Shown: piece by piece, positions 26,078 through 35,562 of the stretch | Layout: the number at the start of each line of letters is the position of its first letter | Position numbering within the stretch: position 1 is the first letter of the stretch | Source of the DNA: an uncultured Catenibacterium sp. | GTDB lineage: Bacteria; Bacillota_I; Bacilli_A; Erysipelotrichales; Coprobacillaceae | Length of the DNA: 47,841 nucleotides | NCBI RefSeq assembly: GCF_900540665.1 | Contig: NZ_UQGV01000004.1 | Span: forward strand, 1-47,841 | Reading direction: 5' to 3' | Notes under the pieces: generated by a model | Told to the model about the DNA's origin: nothing | The model's database searches: none | Seen by the model: the letters and a program-made list of their open reading frames with translations, nothing else | Position numbers and translations under genes: made by a program

Positions 26078-26097
26078 GGGATAAAACCCTTATTTTT
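26073..26097 (+). terminator. Terminator of yneF
   Basis: AATAAGGG-ATAAAA-CCCTTATT followed by TTT. It lies directly against the next start codon at 26105. Confidence 0.85.
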
Positions 26098-26104
26098 ATT
26101 TGAC

Positions 26105-26737
26105 ATGAAAATTACAATTACAAGACATTCTAAAACGCTTTGGAATAAAGAAAAAAGACTTCAAGGATGTAAAGATTCTCCTTTAAGTCCTGAAGGCATG
26201 GATAATATTCTTGCTTTAAAGGAACATATCAAGAATAATCATTACGATGCTATTTATTCCAGTCCTATTAAGCGTGCATATGATACGGCAAAGCTATTAT
26301 TTGATAATCAGCCCATCATGACTGATGAACGTATTCGAGAAATGAATTTTGGTTTATTAGAAGGACAGAGAATCGATGAAATTCCTGAGGAATATAAAAA
26401 AACTTATCACGATTTATGGTGTCACCCTGAAATCTCTCAAGGTATTCCAGAAGGAGAAACCTATGATGAAATTGAAGAAAGAGTCAAGGATTTCTTAAAT
26501 GATCTTGTAAAAAAGCCTTATGACAGTGTATTTATTGTCACTCATGGGTTCTGTTTTACAATCATCATGGCAACAATCATGAATCTTGAAAGGAAAGATT
26601 ATATCAAAGTTAATAGCCCTGTTGTAGATGGCTGTTCTGAAACAATTGTTGATTATACAGATGGCCAGTTCCATGTGGAAGTCTATGGAAATAATGATTT
26701 CCTCCCACACCAGTCAAATGAATCATTTTCTAAATAA
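26105..26737 (+). CDS. Histidine phosphatase (phosphoglycerate mutase-like)
   Basis: 210 residues. The catalytic motif is TRHSKTLWN at 6-14, where the usual RHG is RHS; His8 is the phosphate acceptor. Other landmarks are LSPEGMDNILAL, YSSPIKRAYDTAKLL, EMNFGLLEGQ, PEGETYDEIEERV and VTHGFCFTIIM, which supplies the second catalytic His. It is a broad phosphomonoesterase of the GpmB/CobC type; the substrate cannot be read. The start must be at 26105 because the motif follows at once, yet no Shine-Dalgarno sequence is present and the yneF terminator ends seven bases upstream. It converges with plsY and shares a terminator. Confidence 0.88.
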   Translation: MKITITRHSKTLWNKEKRLQGCKDSPLSPEGMDNILALKEHIKNNHYDAIYSSPIKRAYDTAKLLFDNQPIMTDERIREMNFGLLEGQRIDEIPEEYKKTYHDLWCHPEISQGIPEGETYDEIEERVKDFLNDLVKKPYDSVFIVTHGFCFTIIMATIMNLERKDYIKVNSPVVDGCSETIVDYTDGQFHVEVYGNNDFLPHQSNESFSK

Positions 26738-26771
26738 TAAAGTCAAATGGCTAAAACCATTTGACTTTATT
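26736..26771. terminator. Bidirectional terminator between the histidine phosphatase gene and plsY
   Basis: A perfect 15-bp stem, AATAAAGTCAAATGG (26736-26750) and CCATTTGACTTTATT (26757-26771), with a 6-nt loop. The plsY C-terminal codons form one arm on the minus strand. Confidence 0.93.
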
Positions 26772-27359
26772 TTCTGTTCCATCTTTTATTCTTTTAATAT
26801 TTGCACGATGTCTATAGACAATAAGTGCTACAACACATATATTAGTAATGATTCCAATTGTAGAATATCCAATAAATGGAGAAGCTACAAGAACAGCTGT
26901 TGCACCAAGTATACTAGATAAAGAAACATACTTAGTTGATTTCAGTGTAATTAAGAACACAATAACTGCTATAATAAAACCATATATATTAGTCATCAAT
27001 GTATAAGCGATTGCACTTGATACAGCCTTGCCACCCTGGAAATTCGCAAAGATAGGATAACAATGACCAATCATACAGAATAATGCACAAGGATAGATAA
27101 TATTTGCTGAAATGCCAGATACTTTTGCAATCCATCCTGTCAATAGGATAGTAATGATACATTTTGTTGCATCAAGAAGTATAACTGCCATTCCTGCTTT
27201 TTTACCAAGCACTCTTCCTGCATTGGTACCCCCCAGGTTATGTGATCCATATTGACGAATATCTGTATTATAGAATACTTTCCCAATAACTAATGCAAAT
27301 GGGATTGAACCGTATATATAACTTATTAATAAACAAATGATTGTAATTAAATATTTCAT
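26751..27359 (-). CDS. plsY: Acyl-phosphate glycerol-3-phosphate acyltransferase PlsY
   Basis: 202 residues, five membrane helices. The three PlsY active-site motifs are visible: SYIYGSIPFA with GSHNLGGTNAGRVLG; GHCYPIFANFQGGKAV; and YRHRANIKRI near the C-terminus. It transfers acyl groups from acyl-phosphate to glycerol 3-phosphate, the first step of phospholipid synthesis. It starts after GAGGTGAG and is divergent from parE, the order seen in B. subtilis (plsY next to parE-parC). Confidence 0.97.
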   Translation of the reverse strand: MKYLITIICLLISYIYGSIPFALVIGKVFYNTDIRQYGSHNLGGTNAGRVLGKKAGMAVILLDATKCIITILLTGWIAKVSGISANIIYPCALFCMIGHCYPIFANFQGGKAVSSAIAYTLMTNIYGFIIAVIVFLITLKSTKYVSLSSILGATAVLVASPFIGYSTIGIITNICVVALIVYRHRANIKRIKDGTENKVKWF

Positions 27360-27380
27360 CGACTCACCTCACAAAAAATC

Positions 27381-27408
27381 ATTATACATAAATACTACAA
27401 AAAATCAA
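27381..27408 (-). promoter_or_regulatory. Promoter of plsY
   Basis: On the minus strand TTGATT (27403-27408), 16-bp spacer, TATAAT (27381-27386). A TATACT box at 27435-27440 on the plus strand probably serves parE. Confidence 0.7.
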
Positions 27409-27463
27409 ACTTTCCTATAAATTCCTTTTTGTGTTATACTAGTCAAGTTGAGGAGGTATGCTC

Positions 27464-29395
27464 ATGTCAAATACACATTATGATGAATCTGATATTCAAA
27501 TCTTAAAAGGTCTAGAAGCCGTAAGAAAAAGACCAGGAATGTACATCGGTTCAACTGATTCTCGTGGTTTACATCACCTTGTATGGGAAATCGTTGATAA
27601 CTCCATTGATGAAGCCATTGCTGGTTATGGCAAGAAAATTACAGTTACATTACATAAAGACAACAGCGTAACGGTCGAAGATGAAGGCCGTGGTATGCCA
27701 ACAGGTATTAATAAAGAAACAGGAAAGCCAACAACAGAAGTTATCTTAACAGTATTACATGCTGGTGGTAAGTTCTCAGAAGATGGTGGTTATAAGACTT
27801 CAGGAGGACTACATGGTGTAGGGTCATCTGTAGTCAATGCCCTCAGTGAATTTTTAGAGGTGACTGTCCATCGTGATGGTGTTATTCATACACAGCGCTT
27901 TGAAAAGGGTGCTACAAAAATTGGAAAGTTAAAGAAAGTAGGGAAAACAAATAAGACAGGTACAATTATTCATTTCAAGCCTGATGCTTCTATTTTCTCT
28001 ACCACAACATTTAGTTTCCAGACAATTAGTGAGAGACTGCGTGAAGATGCATTCTTATTGAAGGGAATGACAATAGAACTTATTGATGAACGTACTGATA
28101 AAGATGAAACATATCAATATGAGAAAGGCTTGGAAGAATTTATTGACTGGATCAATAATGATAAGGAAGCTGTATCACCCATTATCTCTTTTGATGATAC
28201 AAATAACGAAATAGAAGTAGAGATTGCGATGCAGTTTACACAAAGCTATCAAGAGAATATTATTTCTTTTGTTAACTTAGTACGTACTGGAGATGGAGGA
28301 ACACATGAAGTAGGATTCCGTTCCGGCCTGACTAAGGTATTTAATGAATATGCGAGAAAGTATGCCTTATTAAAGGCAAAGGATAAGAATCTTGAAGGCA
28401 GTGATGTGCGTGAAGGATTGAATGCGATTATTTCTGTTAAGATTCCAGAAAAATATCTTCAGTTTGAAGGACAGACTAAATCTAAGCTTGGTTCACCTAT
28501 TGCCCGTAATATTCTAGAAAATGTCACTTTTGAGCGTATTACTTATTTCTTGGAAGAAAATAAAGATATCGCAGAAAAGCTGATTGAAAAGATGATCAAG
28601 GCAGCAAATGCAAGACAGGCAGCACGTAAGGCTAAGGAACAGGCAAGAAAAGGCAAAAATAACCGTGAGGCGAAATTCCTTAGTGGTAAATTAGCTCCTG
28701 CACAGTCTAAGAATAAGCGTAAGAATGAATTATATCTTGTCGAGGGTGATTCTGCCGGAGGTAGTGCAAAACAGGGAAGAGACCGTAAATTCCAGGCTAT
28801 TCTTCCACTTCGTGGTAAAGTTATCAATACAGAAAAAGCCACACAGGCAGATATTTTAAAGAATGAAGAAATCAGTACAATGATTAATACGATTAATGCA
28901 GGTGTAGGTGCTGATTTTAATGCAGATGATAGTGCTTATGATAAGATTATCATCATGACCGATGCGGATACTGATGGAGCACATATCCAGATCTTATTGC
29001 TTACATTCTTTTATCGTTATATGCGTGGTTTGATTAAAGCTGGTAAAGTTTATATCGCTATGCCACCTCTTTATAAAGTTTCTAAAAAATCCGGCAAGAA
29101 AGACAATGTCATCTACTGCTGGGATGAAAAGGACCTAGAAGCCGCACGTAAGAAGATGGGAAGAGGCTATGATGTTCAGCGTTACAAAGGTCTTGGTGAA
29201 ATGAATGCTGAACAGTTATGGGAAACAACTATGAATCCTGAAACACGTACACTCATTCAGGTCACTATTGACGATGCCGCAATTGTAGAAAGAAGTGTTT
29301 CTGTATTAATGGGTGATAAGGTACAGCCTAGACGTGAATGGATTGAAAACAATGTACAATTCTCATTAGAAGATAGTTTCTTTATGGAAGGATAG
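27464..29395 (+). CDS. parE: DNA topoisomerase IV subunit B (ParE)
   Basis: About 643 residues. The GHKL ATPase has VRKRPGMYIGSTDSRGLHHLV, EIVDNSIDEA and GGLHGVGSSVVNALS; the TOPRIM domain has LVEGDSAGGSAKQGRDRKFQA and DADTDGAHI. RGKVINTEKA and the plsY/parC neighbourhood favour ParE over GyrB. With ParC it decatenates daughter chromosomes. I start at 27464, after GAGGAGG; the ATG at 27458 touches that site. Confidence 0.95.
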   Translation: MSNTHYDESDIQILKGLEAVRKRPGMYIGSTDSRGLHHLVWEIVDNSIDEAIAGYGKKITVTLHKDNSVTVEDEGRGMPTGINKETGKPTTEVILTVLHAGGKFSEDGGYKTSGGLHGVGSSVVNALSEFLEVTVHRDGVIHTQRFEKGATKIGKLKKVGKTNKTGTIIHFKPDASIFSTTTFSFQTISERLREDAFLLKGMTIELIDERTDKDETYQYEKGLEEFIDWINNDKEAVSPIISFDDTNNEIEVEIAMQFTQSYQENIISFVNLVRTGDGGTHEVGFRSGLTKVFNEYARKYALLKAKDKNLEGSDVREGLNAIISVKIPEKYLQFEGQTKSKLGSPIARNILENVTFERITYFLEENKDIAEKLIEKMIKAANARQAARKAKEQARKGKNNREAKFLSGKLAPAQSKNKRKNELYLVEGDSAGGSAKQGRDRKFQAILPLRGKVINTEKATQADILKNEEISTMINTINAGVGADFNADDSAYDKIIIMTDADTDGAHIQILLLTFFYRYMRGLIKAGKVYIAMPPLYKVSKKSGKKDNVIYCWDEKDLEAARKKMGRGYDVQRYKGLGEMNAEQLWETTMNPETRTLIQVTIDDAAIVERSVSVLMGDKVQPRREWIENNVQFSLEDSFFMEG

Positions 29396-29405
29396 GTGAT
29401 CAAAC

Positions 29406-31955
29406 ATGACAGAAAAAAATATAATTATGTCCTTAGAGGATATCATGGGTGACCGCTTTGGACGTTATTCTAAATATATTATCCAGGATCGTGCATTACC
29501 TGATGTAAGAGATGGATTAAAACCAGTACAAAGAAGAATTCTATATGCTATGTGGAAGGAAGGAAATCTTCCTAACAAGCCATATCGTAAGTCAGCTAAG
29601 ACTGTCGGTACTGTTATTGGTAATTATCATCCTCATGGAGATTCTTCCGTTTATGAAGCAATGGTACGTTTATCACAGGATTGGAAGATGCGTATGCCTT
29701 TAGTAGATATGCAAGGTAATAACGGGTCTATTGATAATGACCCAGCTGCTGCCATGCGTTATACTGAAGCACGTCTCGCACCTATTGCGCTTGATCTCAT
29801 TAAGGATATTGATAAAGAAACAGTGCCGATGGCACTTAACTTCGATGATACTGAATATGAACCAACAGTATTTCCTGCAAAGTATCCGAACCTATTAGTT
29901 AATGGGGCAACAGGTATTTCAGCTGGTTATGCCACTGATATTCCTCCTCATAACTTAGAAGAAGTGATTGATGCTGCTATTTACCGTATTAAGCATCCTC
30001 ATTGTTCATTTGATGAACTTCATCAATTTATTAAAGGGCCGGATTTCCCAACAGGAGCTATAGTTGAAGGGGCCAGCGATATTGCGACAGCCTTAAGAAC
30101 TGGTCGTGGTAAGGTTGTTGTTCGTTCACGTTATAAAATTGTAGAACAGAAGAATATCAATCAGATTCTTATTACAGAAATTCCTTATGAAGTCAATAAG
30201 GCTGAACTTGTAAGAAAGATGGCTGAGATTCAATTTAATCGTGATATTGATGGAATCATTGAAGTCAGAGATGAATCTGACCGTAATGGATTATGTATTG
30301 CAGTTGATTTAAAGAAGGATGTTGATGCAAGAAATACATTGAACTACTTCTTTAAAAATACAGATCTACAGAAGAACTATAACTATAATATGACTGCAAT
30401 CAAGGATAAGCGCCCAGTATTAATGGGGATTGAAGATATTCTTGATGGCTATATCAAACATGAATGTGAAGTCGTTACTAAGCGTTCTATTTTTGATCTC
30501 AATAAAGCACAGGAACGTGAACATATTGTAGAAGGGCTTATTAAGGCTATTTCTATTCTTGATGAAGTAGTCAAGACAATTAGAGCATCTCGCGATAAGG
30601 CTGATGCAAAAGTAAATTTAATGAATGCTTTTGGCTTCACTGAAAGACAGGCAGAAGCAATTGTTACATTACAGCTTTATCGTTTGACAAATACTGATAT
30701 TGTATCTTTAGAAAATGAACAGAAAGAATTACAGGCTCTCATTGAAAGTTTAAATGCGATTTTAAATAGTGAAAAAGTATTAAGAAAAGTAATTATAGAC
30801 GAGTTAAAAGGGGTTAAGAAGAAATATCCAACACCTCGTTTGACTGAAATTAAAGATGAAATCATGGATACGTCTGTTAACCAGCAGGCAATGATCATTT
30901 CTGAAGATGTTTATGTATCTATTACACGTGATGGCTACTTCAAGAAGATTTCTACACGTTCTTATAAGGCATCTGATGAGAATACATTTGGGAAGAAAGA
31001 TACCGATATGCTTGTTGACTTATTTGAAGCCAATACATTGGATGTCATTCTTTCATTCACAAATAAAGGAAACTATTGTTTTGTTCCTGTTTATAAGTTA
31101 GAAGATTTCAAGTGGAAGGATCTAGGCAAACATCTAAGTTATTTAATTAAATTAGGTAATGATGAGAAGATTATTGGTAATATTCTTGTTAAATCATTTG
31201 ATTTAGACCAGTATGTTGTCTTATCAAGCAAGAATGGACAAATTAAACGAGTAAGTATTAAAGACTTTAATGTCAGCCGTTTTTCTAAGCCATTAAAGTG
31301 TATGAATTTAAAAGATAATGATGAACTTGTCGGTGTTGATATAAGTGATGGCACAAAGGGTATTATTACTGTCACTAAAGCAGGATATGGTACTTTATAT
31401 AGTGAAGATGAAATATCTGTATTAGGTGTAAAAGCAGGTGGCGTAAAAGGCATCAATATGCGTGATGATGAGGTTGCCTTTATGAGTGTCTTTGATCCTT
31501 CAGTTGCTTCTTCTTTATTACTTGTTTTAAATCCTGCTCATTTTAAACGTATTCATATAAGTGATATCCCAGCATGTCATCGTGCAACTAAAGGTACATT
31601 ATTATTTAAATCATTAAAGACAAAACCAACTAAGATCTTTACTGGATTTATCTGTAATCCACAGGATGAATTTACTATTAAGAGTGGTACAGAAACAATG
31701 AAGCTTGTATCTAAAGATATCAGCTTTGGTGCACTAAACGCAAAAGCCAATACTTTAAAACAATGCCCATTTGACTTTATTGATGATCTACATATTTCAC
31801 GCTCTATGGTTATTAAAGAACATACAAAAAAGAAAATAGAAGAAAATAAAGTAGATCTCACAATTAAAGATCCAAATCTATTTGACGAAATGGAAGGGGA
31901 TCCTGATACAGAGTTTGAATTTATTTCAATGGATGATTATCTTGATGAAATGTAG
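29406..31955 (+). CDS. parC: DNA topoisomerase IV subunit A (ParC)
   Basis: 849 residues: N-terminal winged-helix/tower breakage-reunion domain with catalytic Tyr119 in AAMRYTEARL, then a C-terminal beta-pinwheel of repeats. The quinolone-determining stretch is HPHGDSSVYEA, with Ser80 and Glu84, the residues found in drug-susceptible ParC/GrlA. It starts ten bases after parE, preceded by ATAGGTGAT, so the two are one operon. The acidic C-terminus (FDEMEGDPDTEFEF) is typical. The next gene starts 71 bases on with no clear terminator. Confidence 0.95.
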   Translation: MTEKNIIMSLEDIMGDRFGRYSKYIIQDRALPDVRDGLKPVQRRILYAMWKEGNLPNKPYRKSAKTVGTVIGNYHPHGDSSVYEAMVRLSQDWKMRMPLVDMQGNNGSIDNDPAAAMRYTEARLAPIALDLIKDIDKETVPMALNFDDTEYEPTVFPAKYPNLLVNGATGISAGYATDIPPHNLEEVIDAAIYRIKHPHCSFDELHQFIKGPDFPTGAIVEGASDIATALRTGRGKVVVRSRYKIVEQKNINQILITEIPYEVNKAELVRKMAEIQFNRDIDGIIEVRDESDRNGLCIAVDLKKDVDARNTLNYFFKNTDLQKNYNYNMTAIKDKRPVLMGIEDILDGYIKHECEVVTKRSIFDLNKAQEREHIVEGLIKAISILDEVVKTIRASRDKADAKVNLMNAFGFTERQAEAIVTLQLYRLTNTDIVSLENEQKELQALIESLNAILNSEKVLRKVIIDELKGVKKKYPTPRLTEIKDEIMDTSVNQQAMIISEDVYVSITRDGYFKKISTRSYKASDENTFGKKDTDMLVDLFEANTLDVILSFTNKGNYCFVPVYKLEDFKWKDLGKHLSYLIKLGNDEKIIGNILVKSFDLDQYVVLSSKNGQIKRVSIKDFNVSRFSKPLKCMNLKDNDELVGVDISDGTKGIITVTKAGYGTLYSEDEISVLGVKAGGVKGINMRDDEVAFMSVFDPSVASSLLLVLNPAHFKRIHISDIPACHRATKGTLLFKSLKTKPTKIFTGFICNPQDEFTIKSGTETMKLVSKDISFGALNAKANTLKQCPFDFIDDLHISRSMVIKEHTKKKIEENKVDLTIKDPNLFDEMEGDPDTEFEFISMDDYLDEM

Positions 31956-32026
31956 GAAATATCCTTTCTACCTCTATGTAATTGAATAAAAATAGTGTAA
32001 AATGACCTAAGAAAAGGAAGGTATAT

Positions 32027-33115
32027 ATGACAGAAATAAGATGTTATGGATGTGGCGCCATCATTCAAAGCGCTGATACTAAAAAGCCTGGCTATGTGCC
32101 AGAGTCTGCTTTAAGCAAAGAAAAGATTCTTTGTCAAAGGTGTTATAAATTAATGCATTATCATCAGAAAATGGAATCTCATTTGACTAAAGATGACTTC
32201 TTACGTGTTTTACAGACTGTAGGAGAAAAAGATTGTTTAGTTGTTTATATCGTTGACTTATTTGACTTTAATGGTTCACTTGTACCTGGTCTTATGCGTC
32301 ATATTGGATATAATGATGTACTTGTGCTTGCAAATAAAAGAGATATCTTACCTAAGTCTTTAAAGGAACATCGCCTTAATACATGGGTAAGAAGACAGTT
32401 CAAGGAATATGGAATCAAGCCTCTTGATGTTGTTGTAACAAGTGGCAAGAAGAATATGAACTTTGATGAAATCTTCGACAAGATTGATGAATATCGTCAT
32501 GGACGTGATGTTTATGTCGTAGGTATCACAAATGTTGGTAAGTCTACATTTATCAACCGTATGCTGAAGAACTATTCAGATGCGACTAATCTTATTACTA
32601 CAAGTGAATTCCCTGGTACAACACTTGACTTAATCAAGATTCCTCTTGATGATCATTCATCTTTATATGATACTCCAGGTATCTTGAACGAACATCAGTA
32701 CACATCCGTTGTGGATGAGAAAGATTTAGCTTATATCATGCCTCAGGGCGAAGTAAGACCTATGTCTTTCCAGCTAAATTCTGATCAGTCAATCTTCTTC
32801 AGCGGTTTTGCGAGAATTGATTATACAAAAGGAAATAAAGGAAACTTCATCTGCTACTTCTCTAGAAATATGCAGATTCATCGTACAAAGACTGAAAAAG
32901 CAGATGAATTGTTTAATAGACATAAACAGTTACAGGTTTATGGACCTGCTTCATCTATGAAGGAAATGAAAGCTTATGAATTCACTTTACCAGAAGAAAA
33001 GCGTGATATTGTGATTTCAGGTTTAGGATTTGTATGTATTCATGCACCTAAAGGTAAGATTAAGGTTTATGTTCCTGAAGGTATTGATGTATTTATGAGA
33101 GAAAGTTTAATTTAG
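32027..33115 (+). CDS. yqeH: Ribosome biogenesis GTPase YqeH
   Basis: 362 residues. An N-terminal zinc finger (CYGCGAIIQ and LCQRCYKL) precedes a circularly permuted GTPase: LANKRDILP (G4) comes before GITNVGKSTFINRML (G1), SEFPGTTLD (G2) and YDTPGI (G3). The C-terminal domain is RNA-binding. YqeH acts in 30S subunit assembly. It opens the conserved yqeH-yhbY-nadD-yqeK-rsfS-yqeM string; aroE, which sits inside this cluster in B. subtilis, is absent here. Ribosome site AAAGGAAGG. Confidence 0.95.
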   Translation: MTEIRCYGCGAIIQSADTKKPGYVPESALSKEKILCQRCYKLMHYHQKMESHLTKDDFLRVLQTVGEKDCLVVYIVDLFDFNGSLVPGLMRHIGYNDVLVLANKRDILPKSLKEHRLNTWVRRQFKEYGIKPLDVVVTSGKKNMNFDEIFDKIDEYRHGRDVYVVGITNVGKSTFINRMLKNYSDATNLITTSEFPGTTLDLIKIPLDDHSSLYDTPGILNEHQYTSVVDEKDLAYIMPQGEVRPMSFQLNSDQSIFFSGFARIDYTKGNKGNFICYFSRNMQIHRTKTEKADELFNRHKQLQVYGPASSMKEMKAYEFTLPEEKRDIVISGLGFVCIHAPKGKIKVYVPEGIDVFMRESLI

Positions 33116-33126
33116 AGGATAAATGA

Positions 33127-33411
33127 ATGTTAAATAGTAAACAGAAGAAATTTTTAAGAAGTGAAGCACATAGCTTAAAGCCAATCTTCCAGGTTGGTAA
33201 AGATGGTGTAGGGGAAAAACAGATCAACAGCATCAATGATGCCTTAAAAGCAAAAGAACTTATTAAAGTTAAATTATTAGATACTTGCCCTGAAACAGTG
33301 AATGAAGTGGCTTTAGAAATCTCAATGGGTACTAAAACAGATGTTGTTCATATTATTGGACATACAATCATCTTCTTTAAATCAAGTGAAAAAGGAATTT
33401 ATAAAATATAA
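33127..33411 (+). CDS. yhbY: CRM-domain ribosome assembly RNA-binding protein YhbY
   Basis: 94 residues forming one CRM domain: LRSEAHSLKPIFQVGKDGV is the YhbY N-terminal signature, with the loop equivalent to GKxG, followed by LKAKELIKVKLLDTCPE. YhbY binds pre-50S particles. It starts 11 bases after yqeH and its stop overlaps the nadD start codon (TAATG). Confidence 0.92.
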   Translation: MLNSKQKKFLRSEAHSLKPIFQVGKDGVGEKQINSINDALKAKELIKVKLLDTCPETVNEVALEISMGTKTDVVHIIGHTIIFFKSSEKGIYKI

Positions 33412-34511
33412 TGAAGATTGGTTTACTTGGTGGTAGTTTTGATCCTATCCATAAAGGACATATAGAGATTGCAAGCGAAGCAATTACTTCGCTTTCTCTT
33501 GATTCATTTTACTTCATTCCTACTAAAAACAACCCTTGGAAGGATAATCAGAATGCCCCTGGCGCAAGTCGTAAAGAAATGATAGAGATTGCGATTCACC
33601 AGGATCCAAAAATGAAAGTATGTACTATTGAACTTGATTCTTTAAGTGATGAGAAGAATTATACAATTAATACAATTCATGCATTAAAGAAGATGTACCC
33701 TGATGATACATTGTATTATTTAATGGGTATGGATCAGGCAATGGCTTTTGAAAAATGGAAAAATGCGGAAGATATTTCAAAATCAGTTCAGCTTGTTGCA
33801 TTTAATAGAGGAGGTTATCCTACAACTCATCCTAATTTAGAGACATATCACTTTATTAAGATGGATAATGTAGAAATCACAGCATCTAGCACAGAAATTA
33901 AAGAAGGGGCATTAGATATGCTTGATGAAGATGTACTTCGATATATTTCTAAAAATGGACTTTATCTTGAAACTATGATTAGAAATAGAATGAAAGAAAA
34001 ACGCTATAAGCATACTCTTAGCGTAGCTTCTTTAACGAGAGATTTCTGTGAAAGCAATGGTATTGATCCTCTCAAGGGCTATATTGCTGGTATGATGCAT
34101 GATGTTGCAAAAGAAATGCCTCATGATCAGGCTAAAAAACTGATGAAGAAGTACTATGCTTCTCATCTAGATCAGCCTGAACCTATCTGGCACCAATGGC
34201 TCTCACGTTATGTATGTGAGAATGAATTTCTTATAAGTGATGAAGAAATCTTAAAAGCAATTGAAGATCATACAACAGCTTCTACATCCATGAGTCTTCT
34301 TGGTATGTGCTTATATTGTGCTGATAAACTTGATCCTTTAAGAGGATATGATTCATCAGAACAGATTACTTTATGTAAGCATGATATTGAAGCAGGATTT
34401 AGAAACTGTCTGACTGATTTTTATGAATTTTCAACAAAGAAGCATCGACCAATCGACCCATGTTTCTTTGAAGTTTATGATAAATATGTAAAAGGAGAAA
34501 ATAATGACTAA
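33411..34511 (+). CDS. nadD: Fused NadD (nicotinate-nucleotide adenylyltransferase) and YqeK HD phosphohydrolase
   Basis: 366 residues with two domains. Residues 1-190 are NadD: GGSFDPIHKGHIEIA carries the nucleotidyltransferase HxGH motif, FIPTKNNPWK the substrate loop, and TASSTEIKEG the second signature. Residues about 195-366 are a YqeK-type HD domain: RYKHTLSVASL, MMHDVAK and IEDHTTAS supply metal ligands. NadD makes nicotinate adenine dinucleotide; YqeK cleaves Ap4A symmetrically in other bacteria. In Bacillus these are two adjacent genes; here, as in mycoplasmas, they are one polypeptide with no stop between. It overlaps yhbY by 1 nt and rsfS by 8 nt. Confidence 0.93.
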   Translation: MKIGLLGGSFDPIHKGHIEIASEAITSLSLDSFYFIPTKNNPWKDNQNAPGASRKEMIEIAIHQDPKMKVCTIELDSLSDEKNYTINTIHALKKMYPDDTLYYLMGMDQAMAFEKWKNAEDISKSVQLVAFNRGGYPTTHPNLETYHFIKMDNVEITASSTEIKEGALDMLDEDVLRYISKNGLYLETMIRNRMKEKRYKHTLSVASLTRDFCESNGIDPLKGYIAGMMHDVAKEMPHDQAKKLMKKYYASHLDQPEPIWHQWLSRYVCENEFLISDEEILKAIEDHTTASTSMSLLGMCLYCADKLDPLRGYDSSEQITLCKHDIEAGFRNCLTDFYEFSTKKHRPIDPCFFEVYDKYVKGENND

Positions 34512-34848
34512 AGTAGAATGTATTGTGAAAGCAATGGACGATAAATTAGCCCAGGATATTGTGGCAATCAATATGGAGAACGCCTCTCCTTTATATGACA
34601 CATTTATTTTATGTACTGCATCTAATAAACGTTTATTAAATGCAATTCAGGATAATGTTGTTGATCAGTGTGAAATGAATGGTTTTGAAATTAAAAGCAT
34701 AGAAGGCCGTGGCAATGCAGAATGGATTCTCATCGATGCAGGAGACGTGATTTGTCATATCTTCTCTGAAGAAGCACGTAAAGAATATAATTTAGAAAAA
34801 TTATGGAGCGATATGCCTACTATTGATATCAAGGAGTATCTTGCATAA
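34504..34848 (+). CDS. rsfS: Ribosome silencing factor RsfS
   Basis: 114 residues. Landmarks include ASNKRLLNAIQDNVVD, IEGRGNAEWILIDAGDVICHIFSEEAR and YNLEKLWSD, the standard RsfS end. It binds L14 on the 50S subunit and blocks subunit joining when nutrients are scarce. It starts 8 nt inside the nadD/yqeK gene, with AAAGGAG as ribosome site, and overlaps yqeM by one base. Confidence 0.95.
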   Translation: MTKVECIVKAMDDKLAQDIVAINMENASPLYDTFILCTASNKRLLNAIQDNVVDQCEMNGFEIKSIEGRGNAEWILIDAGDVICHIFSEEARKEYNLEKLWSDMPTIDIKEYLA

Positions 34849-35561
34849 TGGCTGCCTATAAAGAGTTTTCTTATTATTATGATTCTTTAATGGACCCAGA
34901 CTTCTATTCAGATTATTTAAAATTCATTCATGAACATGCTAATCTTAAAACAGTATTAGAACTTGGATGTGGAACAGGCTTGACTGCTATTGAACTAGCA
35001 AAAGAAGGGCATCAGGTTCTAGCCACTGATTTATCTGAAGATATGGTAAACATCACCGCCTTAAAAGCAAAGGATGAAGGTGTTGAACTTTTAACTGAAA
35101 CAATTGATATGTGTGATTTTGCGCTCTCTCAGCCTGTTGATACTATTCTTTGCTTAACAGATGCTATCAATTATATTTTAGGTAAGAAAAAGGTACAGGA
35201 TGTCTTCAATAATGTTTATGAAGGATTGAAATACAATGGTACATTCATTTTTGATGTCAACAGCCTTTATAAATGCAATGTAATCTTAGATGATTATCAT
35301 GAAAAAAATGAGGATGAAGATTTCTTCTTCTCATGGGATGTGGAAAGTGACCACAAGGGTAGTATTACACATCATATTATTATTGATGAAGACGGTCATC
35401 ATGTTGATGAAACACATCATCAAAAAACACTTCCTGTTGAAGAATATGTCAAAATGCTTAAAAAAGCAGGCTTTAAGTCTATTGCATATTATAGTGATTT
35501 TGGTGAATACCAGGAAGAATGTGAACGCATTATATTTGTAGTAAAGAAAGTGAGGGATTAA
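34848..35561 (+). CDS. yqeM: YqeM-like class I SAM methyltransferase
   Basis: 237 residues. The SAM site is VLELGCGTGLTAIELAKEG with the acidic loop ATDLSEDM; CLTDAINYIL matches motif IV of this group. The C-terminal half is rich in His and Asp (HHIIIDEDGHHVDETHHQK), which is usual for the YqeM family. The substrate is unknown. It is part of the rsfS-yqeM pair and overlaps rsfS by 1 nt. The C-terminus ends one base before the mtnN start. Confidence 0.9.
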   Translation: MAAYKEFSYYYDSLMDPDFYSDYLKFIHEHANLKTVLELGCGTGLTAIELAKEGHQVLATDLSEDMVNITALKAKDEGVELLTETIDMCDFALSQPVDTILCLTDAINYILGKKKVQDVFNNVYEGLKYNGTFIFDVNSLYKCNVILDDYHEKNEDEDFFFSWDVESDHKGSITHHIIIDEDGHHVDETHHQKTLPVEEYVKMLKKAGFKSIAYYSDFGEYQEECERIIFVVKKVRD

Positions 35562-35562
35562 C

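Noticed and set aside
27464..31955. GyrB/GyrA instead of ParE/ParC
   Set aside because: RGKVINTEKA in the B subunit and the divergent plsY neighbour are features of topoisomerase IV. Residues Ser80/Glu84 of ParC match family numbering.
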